NCBI GenBank assembly: GCA_029817715.1
Contig: JARUPY010000405.1
Coordinates: 149,577-213,576 of the forward strand
Direction of reading: 5' to 3'
DNA: 64,000 bases
Source of the DNA: Melastoma dodecandrum
Lineage: Eukaryota; Streptophyta; Magnoliopsida; Myrtales; Melastomataceae
Made by a program: the position numbers and the translations under genes. Numbering within the stretch: position 1 is the stretch's first letter; each line of letters starts with the position of its first letter. This document shows positions 32,401 to 41,026 of this stretch, piece by piece. Below the pieces are notes generated by a model that was not told where the DNA came from, did no database searches, and saw nothing but the letters and a program-made list of their open reading frames with translations.

Positions 32401-34654
32401 GATGGACTTGGAACCATACCGGGCCATGTGCTAGGTTGGCCTGTATACCTGATATCAGCTGATCTCGAAACTCTCGCCATCGTTTATCGATCACTGCTGC
32501 TACCACAGGACTATCCGCTGGTAAATGAAACAGCGGGACTAATCCTATCTGGATCAACCCAATGTGTATATAGTTATATACACCTCTCGCGTTACGCATG
32601 GTATCTCTTATGCGTTGTACATTCAAGAGTGGGATATCCAAAGTCTCAAGCTCAGTGCTTGTGACTTGCGCCGTCGCCTCTGTCTGCGAGATATCTATTG
32701 TGGATCGAAACCTAAATCTCGATACTTCATAAATTTCTCTTGCATTGACATTTGACAACCTCCACTCCAGAATTGACTGGGATGGATCTTCATACTGGTG
32801 GGTTTCCTCCAGTATCTGATTAGTTGTTTCCAAGGGAACCAACTCATCTCCATCTCTTTCCCTTTCTGCTCGCATCATGAACAGATGTTCGGTCCAGAGA
32901 TCAGAATCATCATCTGAGTCTGTATCATAATTAGACACAACCTCGTATATAGATTCTACTTCCGAGTCTAAGTCGGAAATCTCCTGCTCATCTATTGGTT
33001 CGTAAGCAAGGACTTCTTCCTCATGACTCATGTTATCCAGGAAGACCATACGGAGTCCTTCTCTCCTTTGGTTCTTCTTTGGACAACTATCCGCTTTGTG
33101 GTCTTTTGAACCACAAAACCAGCAGCAATTACAACTGCTCAAAGGTTTTCCCTTTGGACATTTAGGCTCTCTGCCATGCTTTCTCTTGAAAGCATCTATC
33201 CTATCTTTATCCTTTAGGTTATCCCTTCTCCTCACAAACCTTCTTGGTTTGTTAGCAGGACCTCCCCTTTGCTTACGCTGGACGTCCTTCTTGGGCCAAA
33301 CTTTCCTTTTGTTGTACCCAACAAACTTCCTTGTTTTACTAGGAAAGTTCCTTCTCTTTAGAGAATCTCCAGTTGTACTGCGAGTATCGCATCCGTATCT
33401 TCCCGGCACATACTCTATCTGAGAACAACAGCTCTTATTTAGGTAAGGTAGCTTCTTAGCTGCCTCCTTTACTTGGAGCTCAGTACATGCTTTACGCATT
33501 GCGTACTTCACCGCCTGAATTTTACCTCCGAGTCCAGAGACAATTTTTTCTTCACTCAGGAGTAATTCATAGGCCTTTTGCGCCACTTCCGGCCAAGGTT
33601 CAGGAAGTTTTGCAAAAAAGGTTCCCAATATGAACTGTTGAGAGACTATATCCAGATTGTAGTAATACTTCTGGAATTCACATACATAGCTATCAAACCA
33701 GCACATATCGCAGATTTGTAGTTTAACCAGAGCGGTCAAAGACTGCTCTTTCTCCACGGTCTCAGTGGATAACGAGAAACCACAGAACTCTCGTTTCAGG
33801 GCATCAGCGATTATTGCCAATATTCCGTCAACCGTCAACGCCTGATCTATCTTTTCCTTAATGTCTGTGTGTGCCACTAAGGTTTTCCAATATTTCTGCG
33901 CTGTACCCATGAGGGCTGCTACACATAATTCGTAGACTGCTCCTGGAGGTACTCCTCCTGCAGATGCCGTCATTCGAATAAGTGATAACCACTCATCTAT
34001 CTTTTCAGATACATGCTTTTCGCAATCTATGTCTAGAAAAGCACCAGGGGTAATTATTGGCTTTAAAATATTATCCCTAGGGACAAACTCTTGTTTAGTC
34101 CGATGAGGATAATTGGGCCTGTAAATTTCCCTTTTTGCAGTTACCAGTTCATTAAACGTTCTGTTGTCTAAATGAACTGGGGTATCTTCTGCCAGACCTA
34201 AGGCTTTCCTTAAGTCTTTTGCCAACTCCCCGCTCTGGGAGTTCAAGTTTGCGCTTCGCTTTTGTGAGTCTGAAATGAAAGGAGCTACTGACTCTCTATA
34301 CATCTCATCCACACTCTTGCCTTGACTCTGTTTGGTATTTCTTCCTCCCAGATTCAATCTTTCGACTGGTTTTCCTGTTGTACTTTCCAGTCCAGAGGTC
34401 GCCTCGGCTTCAGGCCTCTTTAAACCTCTTTCTCTTTCCAGGGCGTCTAACATTGTATTTACAATGGAGCCTACTTCCTTTGCCATTTGGTTTCGGCTTT
34501 CTAGACTTTCATTGCTCCCTTGAATTGTTAGCTGAGTTAAAATATCATTTATACTCTTGCTAACTCCAAAAGGAGATAATCTGGCCTCTGGAACGAACTC
34601 CAACCTCGAAGGAGTTCCAGAAGGATTTCCTGAAGATTTTCCTTCTCCAGCCAT
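29438..34654 (-). CDS. Pararetroviral polyprotein: coat protein, movement protein, protease, reverse transcriptase, RNase H
   Basis: One uninterrupted 1738-codon frame. Approximate residues: coat-protein core (~190-440), basic stretch (~440-500) and coat zinc finger CX2CX4HX4C (CWFCGSKDHKADSC, ~513-526); acidic linker (~550-600); 30K-type movement protein (~625-810, with the NYIHIGLIQIG strand); aspartic protease with DTGCSRTC (~1058); reverse transcriptase with YIDDVLIYS (~1435); RNase H ending ADSLSREL (~1700). Caulimovirids replicate by reverse transcription without integrase. The coat-then-movement order is that of cavemoviruses and solendoviruses, but there the polymerase is a separate ORF, whereas here all are fused. 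Badnaviruses and petuviruses put movement first. No stop or frameshift was found. Confidence 0.92.
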   Translation of the reverse strand: MAGEGKSSGNPSGTPSRLEFVPEARLSPFGVSKSINDILTQLTIQGSNESLESRNQMAKEVGSIVNTMLDALERERGLKRPEAEATSGLESTTGKPVERLNLGGRNTKQSQGKSVDEMYRESVAPFISDSQKRSANLNSQSGELAKDLRKALGLAEDTPVHLDNRTFNELVTAKREIYRPNYPHRTKQEFVPRDNILKPIITPGAFLDIDCEKHVSEKIDEWLSLIRMTASAGGVPPGAVYELCVAALMGTAQKYWKTLVAHTDIKEKIDQALTVDGILAIIADALKREFCGFSLSTETVEKEQSLTALVKLQICDMCWFDSYVCEFQKYYYNLDIVSQQFILGTFFAKLPEPWPEVAQKAYELLLSEEKIVSGLGGKIQAVKYAMRKACTELQVKEAAKKLPYLNKSCCSQIEYVPGRYGCDTRSTTGDSLKRRNFPSKTRKFVGYNKRKVWPKKDVQRKQRGGPANKPRRFVRRRDNLKDKDRIDAFKRKHGREPKCPKGKPLSSCNCCWFCGSKDHKADSCPKKNQRREGLRMVFLDNMSHEEEVLAYEPIDEQEISDLDSEVESIYEVVSNYDTDSDDDSDLWTEHLFMMRAERERDGDELVPLETTNQILEETHQYEDPSQSILEWRLSNVNAREIYEVSRFRFRSTIDISQTEATAQVTSTELETLDIPLLNVQRIRDTMRNARGVYNYIHIGLIQIGLVPLFHLPADSPVVAAVIDKRWREFRDQLISGIQANLAHGPVWFQVHPNFMMALNDRCLGNSLTLRIKSMNMDMMNSQAKFLAYHTRVIYRLVNTTSPGVRNISRLTELFEEGHNNYQQFHRREVNPLELTWPRNWVMTEPGTSSRPISAANIRQRGNEITLMLGEPSRDSFRADRQLPMLSERAERHLPVRMPILREPFNRTPSEVSSRASDVGEDVIVSRPEVASAPPLIEEMSRRSVDSRTPSQHTGRIVGYRQVSLPVYEDPVDQPREESIRMLRVTNIGNSLSEIPEICEVIEQIAKQRSIDIDDIWRMIEPSQSVPENIGFSVRKEDLSTYVALTFKFPGYNEYSLDTLIDTGCSRTCARLNALPDEWWEPQQKPIHMVNVDGMATIVGHKASNVPVFIGGQKFIIKEILAHPLLEADIIIGNAFLKGQKENLPFVQNENDVSIGGVKISILQEPRLRLKFGFYPVKRTEYCGTTPCERAFRVRAQRGDIRRLDENESWVQTLFSPTNTSSWYDDLFPKQEVCMAVNLMGTKWDKFLIKLADNFSEDPLKLWTRNGLKAKLELKDPGTIIRARNITYTAEMVEEFDKQIPELLGKGLIRDSYSPHSSPAFMVINHAEQVRGKARMVIDYRQLNKATKDDGYKIPTAGDLIDRISLSQPKYFSKFDLKSGYWQVKMEEESVPLTAFNAPRGMFEWLVMPFGLKNAPGVFQRKMDNAFKQIRRFCAVYIDDVLIYSQTEDEHMRHLDEVTDVFRREGMILSEKKIEWFRESVNFLGMEIEQGKIKLQNHIAEKIVNFPDRLEDRKQVQRFCGCANYARKFVKDLSKDLSRIAKKTSSTNPWKWEDEDTQSIRRIKAKVKNLPQLALPSDKDELVLEVDASENYWGAVLKIRGRKPEPVCKYWSGSFKGYELRYPIHEKEVLALKYGIKAFYIFLAPKAFLVRSDSTYVKRFMSLNLKEARQTRLLRLQELLSYYKYEVEYIKSDQNIIADSLSRELANTSLSKNSADGSCCKEKDMMGMQEGGTFPKGMS

Positions 34655-34664
34655 TCAGAAAATA

Positions 34665-34779
34665 TTATTTTGAGATTTTAAAACTAAGGTCAAAGTTTAG
34701 GACCCGGAGAGATATTTTCCAAACTTGAGGATAGATTTGAAAATTTTTGTAACTTGGGGATATATTTGATAAAGCGGCC
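34665..34779 (-). repeat. Right TIR-like flank of the pararetrovirus insert
   Basis: Reverse complement of the left flank with about 70% match over the outer 75 bp. Bounded outside by ATTTTTTA (34780-34787), the same 8 bases as at the left end, and followed by host sequence that is continuous with 26116 in the paralogous copy at 55.38 kb. Confidence 0.6.
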
Positions 34780-34829
34780 AATTTTTTATATGTCTTGTTT
34801 TCGCTTAAAGCAAAGTTGTCATCATCGAT

Positions 34830-35045
34830 TTATTATAACACAAAAATTAATTTATTTTTACCAAATTATTAATTTTACCTTAAAGTTTGGCCGTTTTTTT
34901 CGATTTACCCCAAACTTTTCAAAATATCATAACAGATCCTAAAGTTTAGCCGTTATATCAACTTTAATCACCGTAACAGAATCAGCTGGCGAAATTCCAC
35001 GTGGCGCCCACTTGGCACGTCACTCCGTCAGCTCACCGTTAAACT
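34830..35045 (+). repeat. TIR of a gene-fragment-carrying element (left-arm copy)
   Basis: Matches, in the inverse orientation, 55155-55345, and in the same orientation 54466-54660. It consists of 'ccaaattattaatttt...aaagtttggcc...' sequence ending ctcaccgttaaact, directly before the F-box fragment. The second TIR expected beyond 35.6 kb is missing in this arm. Confidence 0.6.
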
Positions 35046-35057
35046 ACTGACTGGGCA

Positions 35058-35660
35058 TTGCATGGCGCCCTCCGTCAGATAAACCTCGAGGTTCCCCACG
35101 ACATGGCCGTCGAGTGCTTCCTCCGCCTTCCCTACACCGCCCACACCATCGCTTGCCGTGTCTCCAGGTCATGGAGCTCCCTCCTCCAGAGTCGACCTTC
35201 TACTCCCTCCGATGCTCCCTCCACTGCTTCCGCCCCCTTGCCTGCCTCGTCCAGCAGTCCCCTCCCTCTTTCACCGACGATCCGATCAGCAAGCCCGCCT
35301 CCCCCGCAATGAATTCATCCCCTCCCGATGGCCCCATCCAATTGTATTCGGTCTCTCTTCGACCTCGGGAGCCTGCGTGGACGTGGTTCCCCCGATCCCC
35401 TACGGCCTCCCGCTCTTCTGCCAAGAGAGGAGGATTAGCCAGGAAAGGGACGAGTGCGAGGGGGCGATCCTGGGTGAAGGGAGGGAGTTCTGGGTTGTGA
35501 GTGTGTAAAGGTCGGAGAGGCAGGGGAGTTCGAGGAGAGCGCGGATGTGCACGGGATCGGGGAGGGGGGAAGGGTGCGGAGGAGGAGGGTGGAAGCCGCA
35601 AGACCAGCTGCCTCTAAACTTGTAGCACAAATTGCAGGGGAGGACAAAGCCCAACTCATC
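35058..35660 (+). pseudogene. F-box/kelch-repeat protein fragment (left-arm copy)
   Basis: The start encodes an F-box (VPHDMAVECFLRLPYTAHT, then the Ser-rich helix RSWSSLLQS), followed after frameshifts by fragments of a first kelch-type region (EPAWTWFPRSPTA; YGLPLFCQ in another frame). This resembles the KMD-type F-box/kelch proteins that serve as SCF ubiquitin-ligase substrate adaptors. Only the first ~140 codons are represented and no single frame spans them. GC content is clearly higher than the surroundings. The inverted copy is at 54778-55149. Confidence 0.65.
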
Positions 35661-35935
35661 AAAATCATCACCACATCTCAATTTCACAAGACTTGCTATA
35701 TGGGCTATGTCATCTGCACATGAGCGTATTTGCCGATAAATAGAGCAACCATCTTGTAGGTGATGACTAACCTGAACTGATTCTATTTACAAGTTAGCTT
35801 TGAATCCATAGCTTTCTCCATAAGTGTATTTATTTTCCATCGCCATCTTCTCTGGATGTCATCCCCAATTTCTATATCCTTAAACAAAATTTTAGAAAAC
35901 GCACAATCAAATTCCTTATTGTAATTGACACAAGA
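35661..35935. other. No recognisable gene
   Basis: Sequence between the F-box fragment and the repeat tail of matrixin copy 2. It partly replaces the distal TIR seen in the right arm. Confidence 0.4.
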
Positions 35936-35939
35936 AAAA

Positions 35940-36210
35940 ACTATTATGGTAAACAAGGCAAACGGACTTGGGATATGAACTTTCCCGAACAGAACGAACT
36001 TGGGGAACAAACATTTCAGGAAGAAGCGGACTTGCGATATGAACTTTCCCGAACCGAATGAACTTATGTACCTGAAAAGAACGAACTTGGTGTATGAATT
36101 TTCCGAAAATGAACAAACTTATAACTTTCTGGAAATGAATGAACTTGGGGAATGAACTGGGGTACAAACTTTCTGAATTTATTGCTTGTGTAAGTCGACC
36201 GTAAATTTTT
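35940..36210 (-). repeat. Degenerate minisatellite (left-arm copy)
   Basis: On the minus strand units of about 40-70 bp repeat words like 'aagttcattcggttcgggaaagttcatatc-caagtccg'. It is the inverted counterpart of 53390-53690 and forms the tail of the copy 2 reading frame. Confidence 0.7.
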
Positions 36211-37002
36211 GCAGTAGACCGAATTACCCATGTATGTAGCACACGATATCTTCGTATACTGAAGATTAGCGCTTCCCATAACAACATACATCACGACACT
36301 CTGCCTGTCGCTGTGATCAAACCCAAAAACGTGCCAAATCTCGTGCAATGCGACCGATTCTAGGTCAAGGATATTGGGAGCTTGGACTGTGCCCCATTCC
36401 TCATCCGCGTCAAAGTGCGTATTTCCTCCTGTTGGCTGGGTGGAATGGGCAAAGGAACCACCACAGCCATCGAAGGGTTTCGAATCCCCGTGTGCGCCTC
36501 TATAGAATCCTATCTTTATTGTTGGCGATTTGAAAACGCCCAACACCTCTTTGAATGTGAATTCCATTACGGCAGGCCATGTCGAGAACGCCCCCGATAT
36601 GGCCACATTACATTTCTGGATGAGATAGGCGTGTTGGTAATGAAAGTGTACTTGAGTGTCCTCCTTGGATTTTGGCCATTTGGGATTTCCTAGAAAGAAA
36701 TCATGCTGCAGCTTGATGGGACGGTCGGGGACACCGCCGTGAGGACGACTCATCATCATCAAAGTGTCAAGCTCTATTCTTCCCGAGACATTCAATCCAT
36801 AGGAAGTTTGGTACTTCCTCAGGGTAAACACCAAGGACTCATCGTAGGTGTTGTTGTCGATCGAGGTATAATTCTCCGACAAGTAGCCAAATGCCTTGAG
36901 GTGATTCATTGCACCCGGCATGACATCTTCGGATTCGAAACTAGGGCTTATCGACAACAACAGAAGGAAAAGGACCAAAAGGATGATGGAGTTCGGGGCC
37001 AT
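36064..37002 (-). pseudogene. Matrixin copy 2, altered zinc site and replaced C-terminus
   Basis: A 312-codon frame that begins like the other copies (signal peptide, propeptide, PHGGVPD in place of PRCGVPD), but diverges after VVMY (~residue 235). A deletion relative to copy 8 removes the normal end and stop, so the frame runs on into former 3' flank and minisatellite for about 75 codons. The zinc site reads HEIWHVFGFDH: the three His and the Glu remain but the first Gly is Trp. A short in-frame loss and substitutions also affect the region around residue 95-125. It is the left-arm mirror partner of copy 8 (52431). Probably not a working protease. Confidence 0.85.
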
Positions 37003-37054
37003 TGTCTTTGATAGTTAGTATTAACTAATGGAGAGACCCCTCCATGATAGTCAG

Positions 37055-37062
37055 TTTATATA
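37055..37062 (-). promoter_or_regulatory. TATA box of matrixin copy 2
   Basis: Minus strand TATATAAA about 53 bp upstream of the ATG, in the block shared with copy 8. Confidence 0.6.
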
Positions 37063-37450
37063 GACAATAAATGTCATTCATCAGTATTTTTCTTTAGAGT
37101 ATCATTAACTTGAAAATAGGAATTAATCCACTTAGATTATTCACATGCTAAAAAATCCAACTTAAAAACATAATTAATTTGAGAATAGAAGTTAATCCAG
37201 TCATATTCATCACATATTTTTCATAAAAAAATGTAGAATCAAGCCCTTAATTAATTGTCTTTGATATTATGAATTAATGGATGATTTTAAATTTATATTC
37301 GTATTGATTTCGTATAATTTTATAATTTATTTAAACACATTGGAATCGCAGCTTCGTGTTAGAGGAAGACTCTAACATCTTTAAATTTAAGATGTTTATC
37401 ATAGCTAATGAAATAATCTGAAAATGTTTTATCAGGAATTTGACCATTGT

Positions 37451-38260
37451 TCAGTCCGCATACAAGGCCCGAATGCCATCAATATCATCTTGGTCAAGTT
37501 CTCTCCTAATTCGCCCATAGCCAAATGTACTATACATCACGGCACTCTGCCTGGCGCTGTGTTCAAGCCCGAGAAGGTGCCCAATCTCGTGCAACGCGAC
37601 CGATTCTAGGTCAAGGATATTGGGAGCTTCGTCCGTTCCCCAGTCCTCGTCCAAGTCAAAGTGCATAACTCCGGTTGTCGGAGCGAAGGCATGAGCAAAG
37701 GAACCACCATGACCATCGAACGGTCTTGGACACTCGTGTTGGCGTCTATAGAATCCTATCTTTATTTGCGGCGCTCTGAAAATTCCCAACACCTCTATGA
37801 AAGTGAATTCTGTCACGGCTGACCATGATGAGAACGCCCTCGATATGGCCTGAGTTATGTTTCTGGACGGGGTAGGCTTGCCGGTAGTGAAGGTGTACTT
37901 GAGTCTCCTCATGTGTTTAGGCCATTTGAGATTTCCTGGATAGAAAGCATACTGCGGCGTGATGTTTTCTGCCGAGGAATGGTCGGGGACACTGCCACGA
38001 GGCCGACTCATCATCATCAACGTGTGAGGCTCCATTCTTCCCGAGACATTCAATCCATAGAAAGTTTGGTACTTTCTCAGGGCAGACGCCAATGCCTCGT
38101 CATATGCACCGTCCTCGATGGAGGTATAATTCTCCGACAAGTAGCCAAAGGCCTTGAGGTGATTCTTTGCAAACCTGATCACATCATCAGATTCGAGACT
38201 GGGGCTTATCGACAACAACAGAAGGAAGAGGGCCGAAAGGGTGATGGTGTTTGGGGCCAT
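37451..38260 (-). CDS. Matrixin copy 3, cysteine switch lost
   Basis: Intact intronless 269-codon frame with signal peptide (~1-23), propeptide, catalytic domain and C-terminus ending DDIDGIRALYAD. The switch reads PRGSVPD (codon GGC at position 89 instead of TGC in copy 1), so the zymogen-locking Cys is gone. Catalytic zinc site [11 protein letters not shown] and Met-turn (SAVMYS) are intact. In the structural site the HGD motif of copy 1 is HEC, so the zinc-binding Asp is Cys. If expressed, it would lack the normal latency mechanism. It is the mirror partner of copy 7 (45336). Confidence 0.9.
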   Translation of the reverse strand: MAPNTITLSALFLLLLSISPSLESDDVIRFAKNHLKAFGYLSENYTSIEDGAYDEALASALRKYQTFYGLNVSGRMEPHTLMMMSRPRGSVPDHSSAENITPQYAFYPGNLKWPKHMRRLKYTFTTGKPTPSRNITQAISRAFSSWSAVTEFTFIEVLGIFRAPQIKIGFYRRQHECPRPFDGHGGSFAHAFAPTTGVMHFDLDEDWGTDEAPNILDLESVALHEIGHLLGLEHSARQSAVMYSTFGYGRIRRELDQDDIDGIRALYAD

Positions 38261-38300
38261 TGTCTTTGATGTGTCTATTGACTGATGGATAGATAGTTAT

Positions 38301-38308
38301 TTTATATA
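38301..38308 (-). promoter_or_regulatory. TATA box of matrixin copy 3
   Basis: Minus strand TATATAAA about 45 bp upstream of the ATG, at the same place as in copy 7. Confidence 0.6.
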
Positions 38309-38854
38309 GATAACAAATTGCATTCATCAATATTTTGCTTTGAAGTATAATTAATTTGTAAATAAAAGTTAACATTGTTAGTTTGTGTATCAGAAGTAAA
38401 TCCATTCACATTCTTCACAAATCCAACTTAAAAACATATAATTAATTTGAGAATAGACGTTAATCCAAACAGATTCTTCACATATTTTTAGTCAAAAATT
38501 GTAAAATTAATTCGAATTTATATATCAAATATGTCCTTAATTGACTGTGGTTGATATTATGAACTAATGGATGATAATTTATATCAAACGAAATGGATTC
38601 ATGTAGTATTTGATATCAATGAAATTTTCGCTTAGCATACCAAATCTATTTGACATTACACTAACCATTCCTTAACTTGTTCTTAAGGCAACTGAACAGT
38701 AGTCAAATTTCACATAAAATATTTTCATGTTATTTAAATAAATGCAATAAAGTAGCAACGAATATGAATTTATCACCTTTTGTTTTTGCTGTTTTGTCTC
38801 AATTTTTATATGTTTTGTTTTTTTTTTTTTGTGATTGTGATGGGTTAATAATAC

Positions 38855-39010
38855 GATGAGATCGTATTCCGGGATGTAATGGAGTGTCTTCGAGCAATAG
38901 AGTCAGAGCGGCGCGCTCGGAAGCTATTGAAAGATAAAATTAAAACTCAACAATTGACAATGAACTACGAAAATCACGGAAAGAACCCATTCTTATTGTC
39001 AATTCGTTAG
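38855..39010 (+). pseudogene. Conserved spacer module A (unknown gene remnant), copy 1
   Basis: A segment encoding, in broken form, the block best seen at 51718-51960 on the minus strand (residues like FRDVMGCLRAIDSERHARK). It occurs upstream of copies 3, 7 and 8. No homologue recognised; it may be a fragment of a gene carried along with the matrixin unit. Confidence 0.45.
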
Positions 39011-39086
39011 TTTCTCCATCTACAACTTCATGCGGCTCTTTGTACGAGGCATGAGATATTTCAATTTTCTATTCATATTGATTTCT

Positions 39087-39984
39087 GGTGTAATGTTTAA
39101 GGATAAATCACATTGTTGAATGATTTCGAGTTATTAAAACGAATAATAAAGAAGTATTTGGAGTTGGAAATGGTGCATCCGAGAGTTTAGGGTGAGCACT
39201 AATTATGTGATAGTGTTCTCCAAAACAAAAGGACGCCCTTGGGTGCTCTGTAATCACAGAATCGAGAGGGATGCATTCTCTGAATAGAAGGACGCGTCCA
39301 TGAGCATTTTGTAGACGACATAACTAAGAAATACACGTCCTTCAATATGGAGGATACGTCCTTCGTTGTGCAGTAAGTTAGAGAACTAAGATTGACGCGT
39401 TCTTAGGAATGAAGGGGCTCATCCTTTAAATCGTTGTCATAAAATGACATGTTATTTGGTTCTTTAACTTGAGCCTTGTGATGAAGGGTTTCAATCCCTC
39501 ATTTCTAATGATTATGTGGAGGTTTATTCGGGGGTTTTCATGAAGTGTTGTAACCCTTTAACTTCAAAGGCTATATGGCGGCCGTTTCATGAAGGGTCAT
39601 GCCTCCTTGTTTCTAATGGTCATGTAATTGTCTCCGAAGACCGAAAACTATTAATACATAATGATTGTTGTGTAGAAGGGTAGCAGAACTTCCGAATCTA
39701 CAGATAACTTTAAAGTTTTCGAGAATCACTTCTCCTTGAGATTTCTTATCAGAACACTCGGCTTTGCAGGGTTGATGTGTTTATTCTTTTTATTACTCCT
39801 AGAGGGATATTTGCAAATCTTTTCCCTTCTGCAACTTGATAGTGAGGGCAAATAATTTCTTAAAGAGAGTGTACTTACGCGGTGAAGAGAGAGGTCTAAC
39901 TTTGCTTGCATTCTTCTAGTTTCATTGGTTGTAGTTTGGCTTTAAAGCTTTCCCACAGTCCGTCCGTGAAGAATTCCCTCAACA
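39087..39984 (-). mobile_element. Solo LTR, 898 bp
   Basis: Begins TGGTGTAATG and ends CCTCAACA, flanked by identical ATTTC (39082-39086 and 39985-39989). The flanks rejoin into the spacer sequence found uninterrupted at about 37.30 kb and 51.69 kb, which confirms the boundaries. It contains a repeated word around 'aaggacgcgtcc'. Family and strand are uncertain. Confidence 0.8.
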
Positions 39985-40109
39985 ATTTCATATACTTTTA
40001 TAATAATTTTCTTATTTAAACACATAGGAATCTCAGGTTCGTATTAGAGGAAGACAAATAGAAAATGATCCCAACATCTTATATTTTTTATCAGGAATTT
40101 GAGTATTGT

Positions 40110-40535
40110 TCAGTCCGCATACAAGGCTCGAATGCCATCAAAATCATCTTGGTCAAGTTCCCTCTTAATTAGCCCACAGCCAAATGTCTTAAACATCACG
40201 GCACTCCGCCTGTCGCTGTGATAAAGCCCGAGAACGTACCCAATCTCGTGCAACGCGACCGAGCCCCATTCCTCGTCCATGTCAAACTGCATGATTCCCC
40301 TTGTCGGCTTGGTGGAATGGGCAAATAAACCGCCGCGGCCATTGAAGGAGTGAGCATCCCCATGTTCGCATCTATAGAATCCTATCTTTATGTGCGGAAT
40401 TCTGAAAACGACCAACACCTCTTTGAAACTGAAGTCTGTCACGGCTGACCATGTCGAGAACGCCCTCGATATGGCCTCGCTTACGTTTTTGGATGAAATA
40501 GGTGTGTTAATAATGAAAGTGTACTTAAACAATTC
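40110..40535 (-). pseudogene. Matrixin copy 4, catalytic-domain fragment
   Basis: Only the catalytic half remains: from NTPISSKNVSEAISRAFSTW to DDFDGIRALYAD. Signal peptide and propeptide are missing; homology stops near 40535. The zinc motif reads HEIGYVLGLYH (second His is Tyr), and a deletion removes the segment before VALHE that reads APNILDLES in the other copies. It cannot bind zinc normally. Confidence 0.85.
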
Positions 40536-40576
40536 GAGGTGTCCCCTTAAAAAACCACCTATCACAATTTAAGTCT

Positions 40577-41000
40577 TTGTCTAAAACAAACGAGCATGCA
40601 ATTACTTTGCATAATTTCATAGTTCATTTAAAAGAAAGACCACCAAATACTAACAAATCATTCAACACCCCAAGTTTAACTTTCGATGTACAACTGCAAG
40701 AGATTCACAAAGTTGGATGTGCACAGATATATGCAAAGTTCAGCCGTAAGCTGGATCATGTTTACGAAATTAACGAACTTGGGTACGAACTTTTCGAAAC
40801 TTATTGCTTATGTCAGTTCACCTTAAATTCTTTTTTTTTTTTTGCAGTCGACCACAGTCAATAAAAAATAAAAAATAGAAATATATCCGTTTCCACGGAA
40901 GATTAGCGCTTCCCATAAAATTAGGACCAAACAATAACGCAACAGGTGATAAATTCCCATTTATTGTTAATTTATTACGGTTATTGAAATAAACTGAAGA
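40577..41000. other. 3' flank of copy 5, no gene
   Basis: Part (about 40740-40960) matches the downstream tail of copy 8, including the 'gaagattagcgcttcccata' word. The rest is unrecognised. Confidence 0.5.
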
Positions 41001-41026
41001 AATTGTATCCGGATTTTGACTACAGT

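Larger units (their letters stand above)
26117..34779 (-). mobile_element. Endogenous pararetrovirus (Caulimoviridae), near full-length, inside TIR-like ends
   Basis: On the minus strand: a 1738-codon polyprotein (34654-29438), a second large ORF (29229-27535), a small ORF (27534-27337), a promoter-like region with TATA boxes, another small ORF (26636-26328) and a tRNA-iMet primer site (26285-26273). There are no LTRs and no integrase, and movement-protein and viral coat-type domains are present, so it is a pararetrovirus, not a retrotransposon. The paralogous segment at 55.38 kb runs uninterrupted across the insertion point, which delimits the insert. Its outermost ~75 bp (26117 onward and 34779 backward) are imperfect inverted repeats, flanked by ATTTTTTA on both sides. 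Confidence 0.88.

Noticed and set aside
26117..34779. Interpretation as an LTR retrotransposon
   Set aside because: No direct terminal repeats flank it and no integrase is present; it has a movement-protein domain and a viral-type gene order.
35200..35687. Several overlapping frames on both strands of the F-box region
   Set aside because: High GC creates long chance frames; only the F-box frame has recognisable protein similarity.
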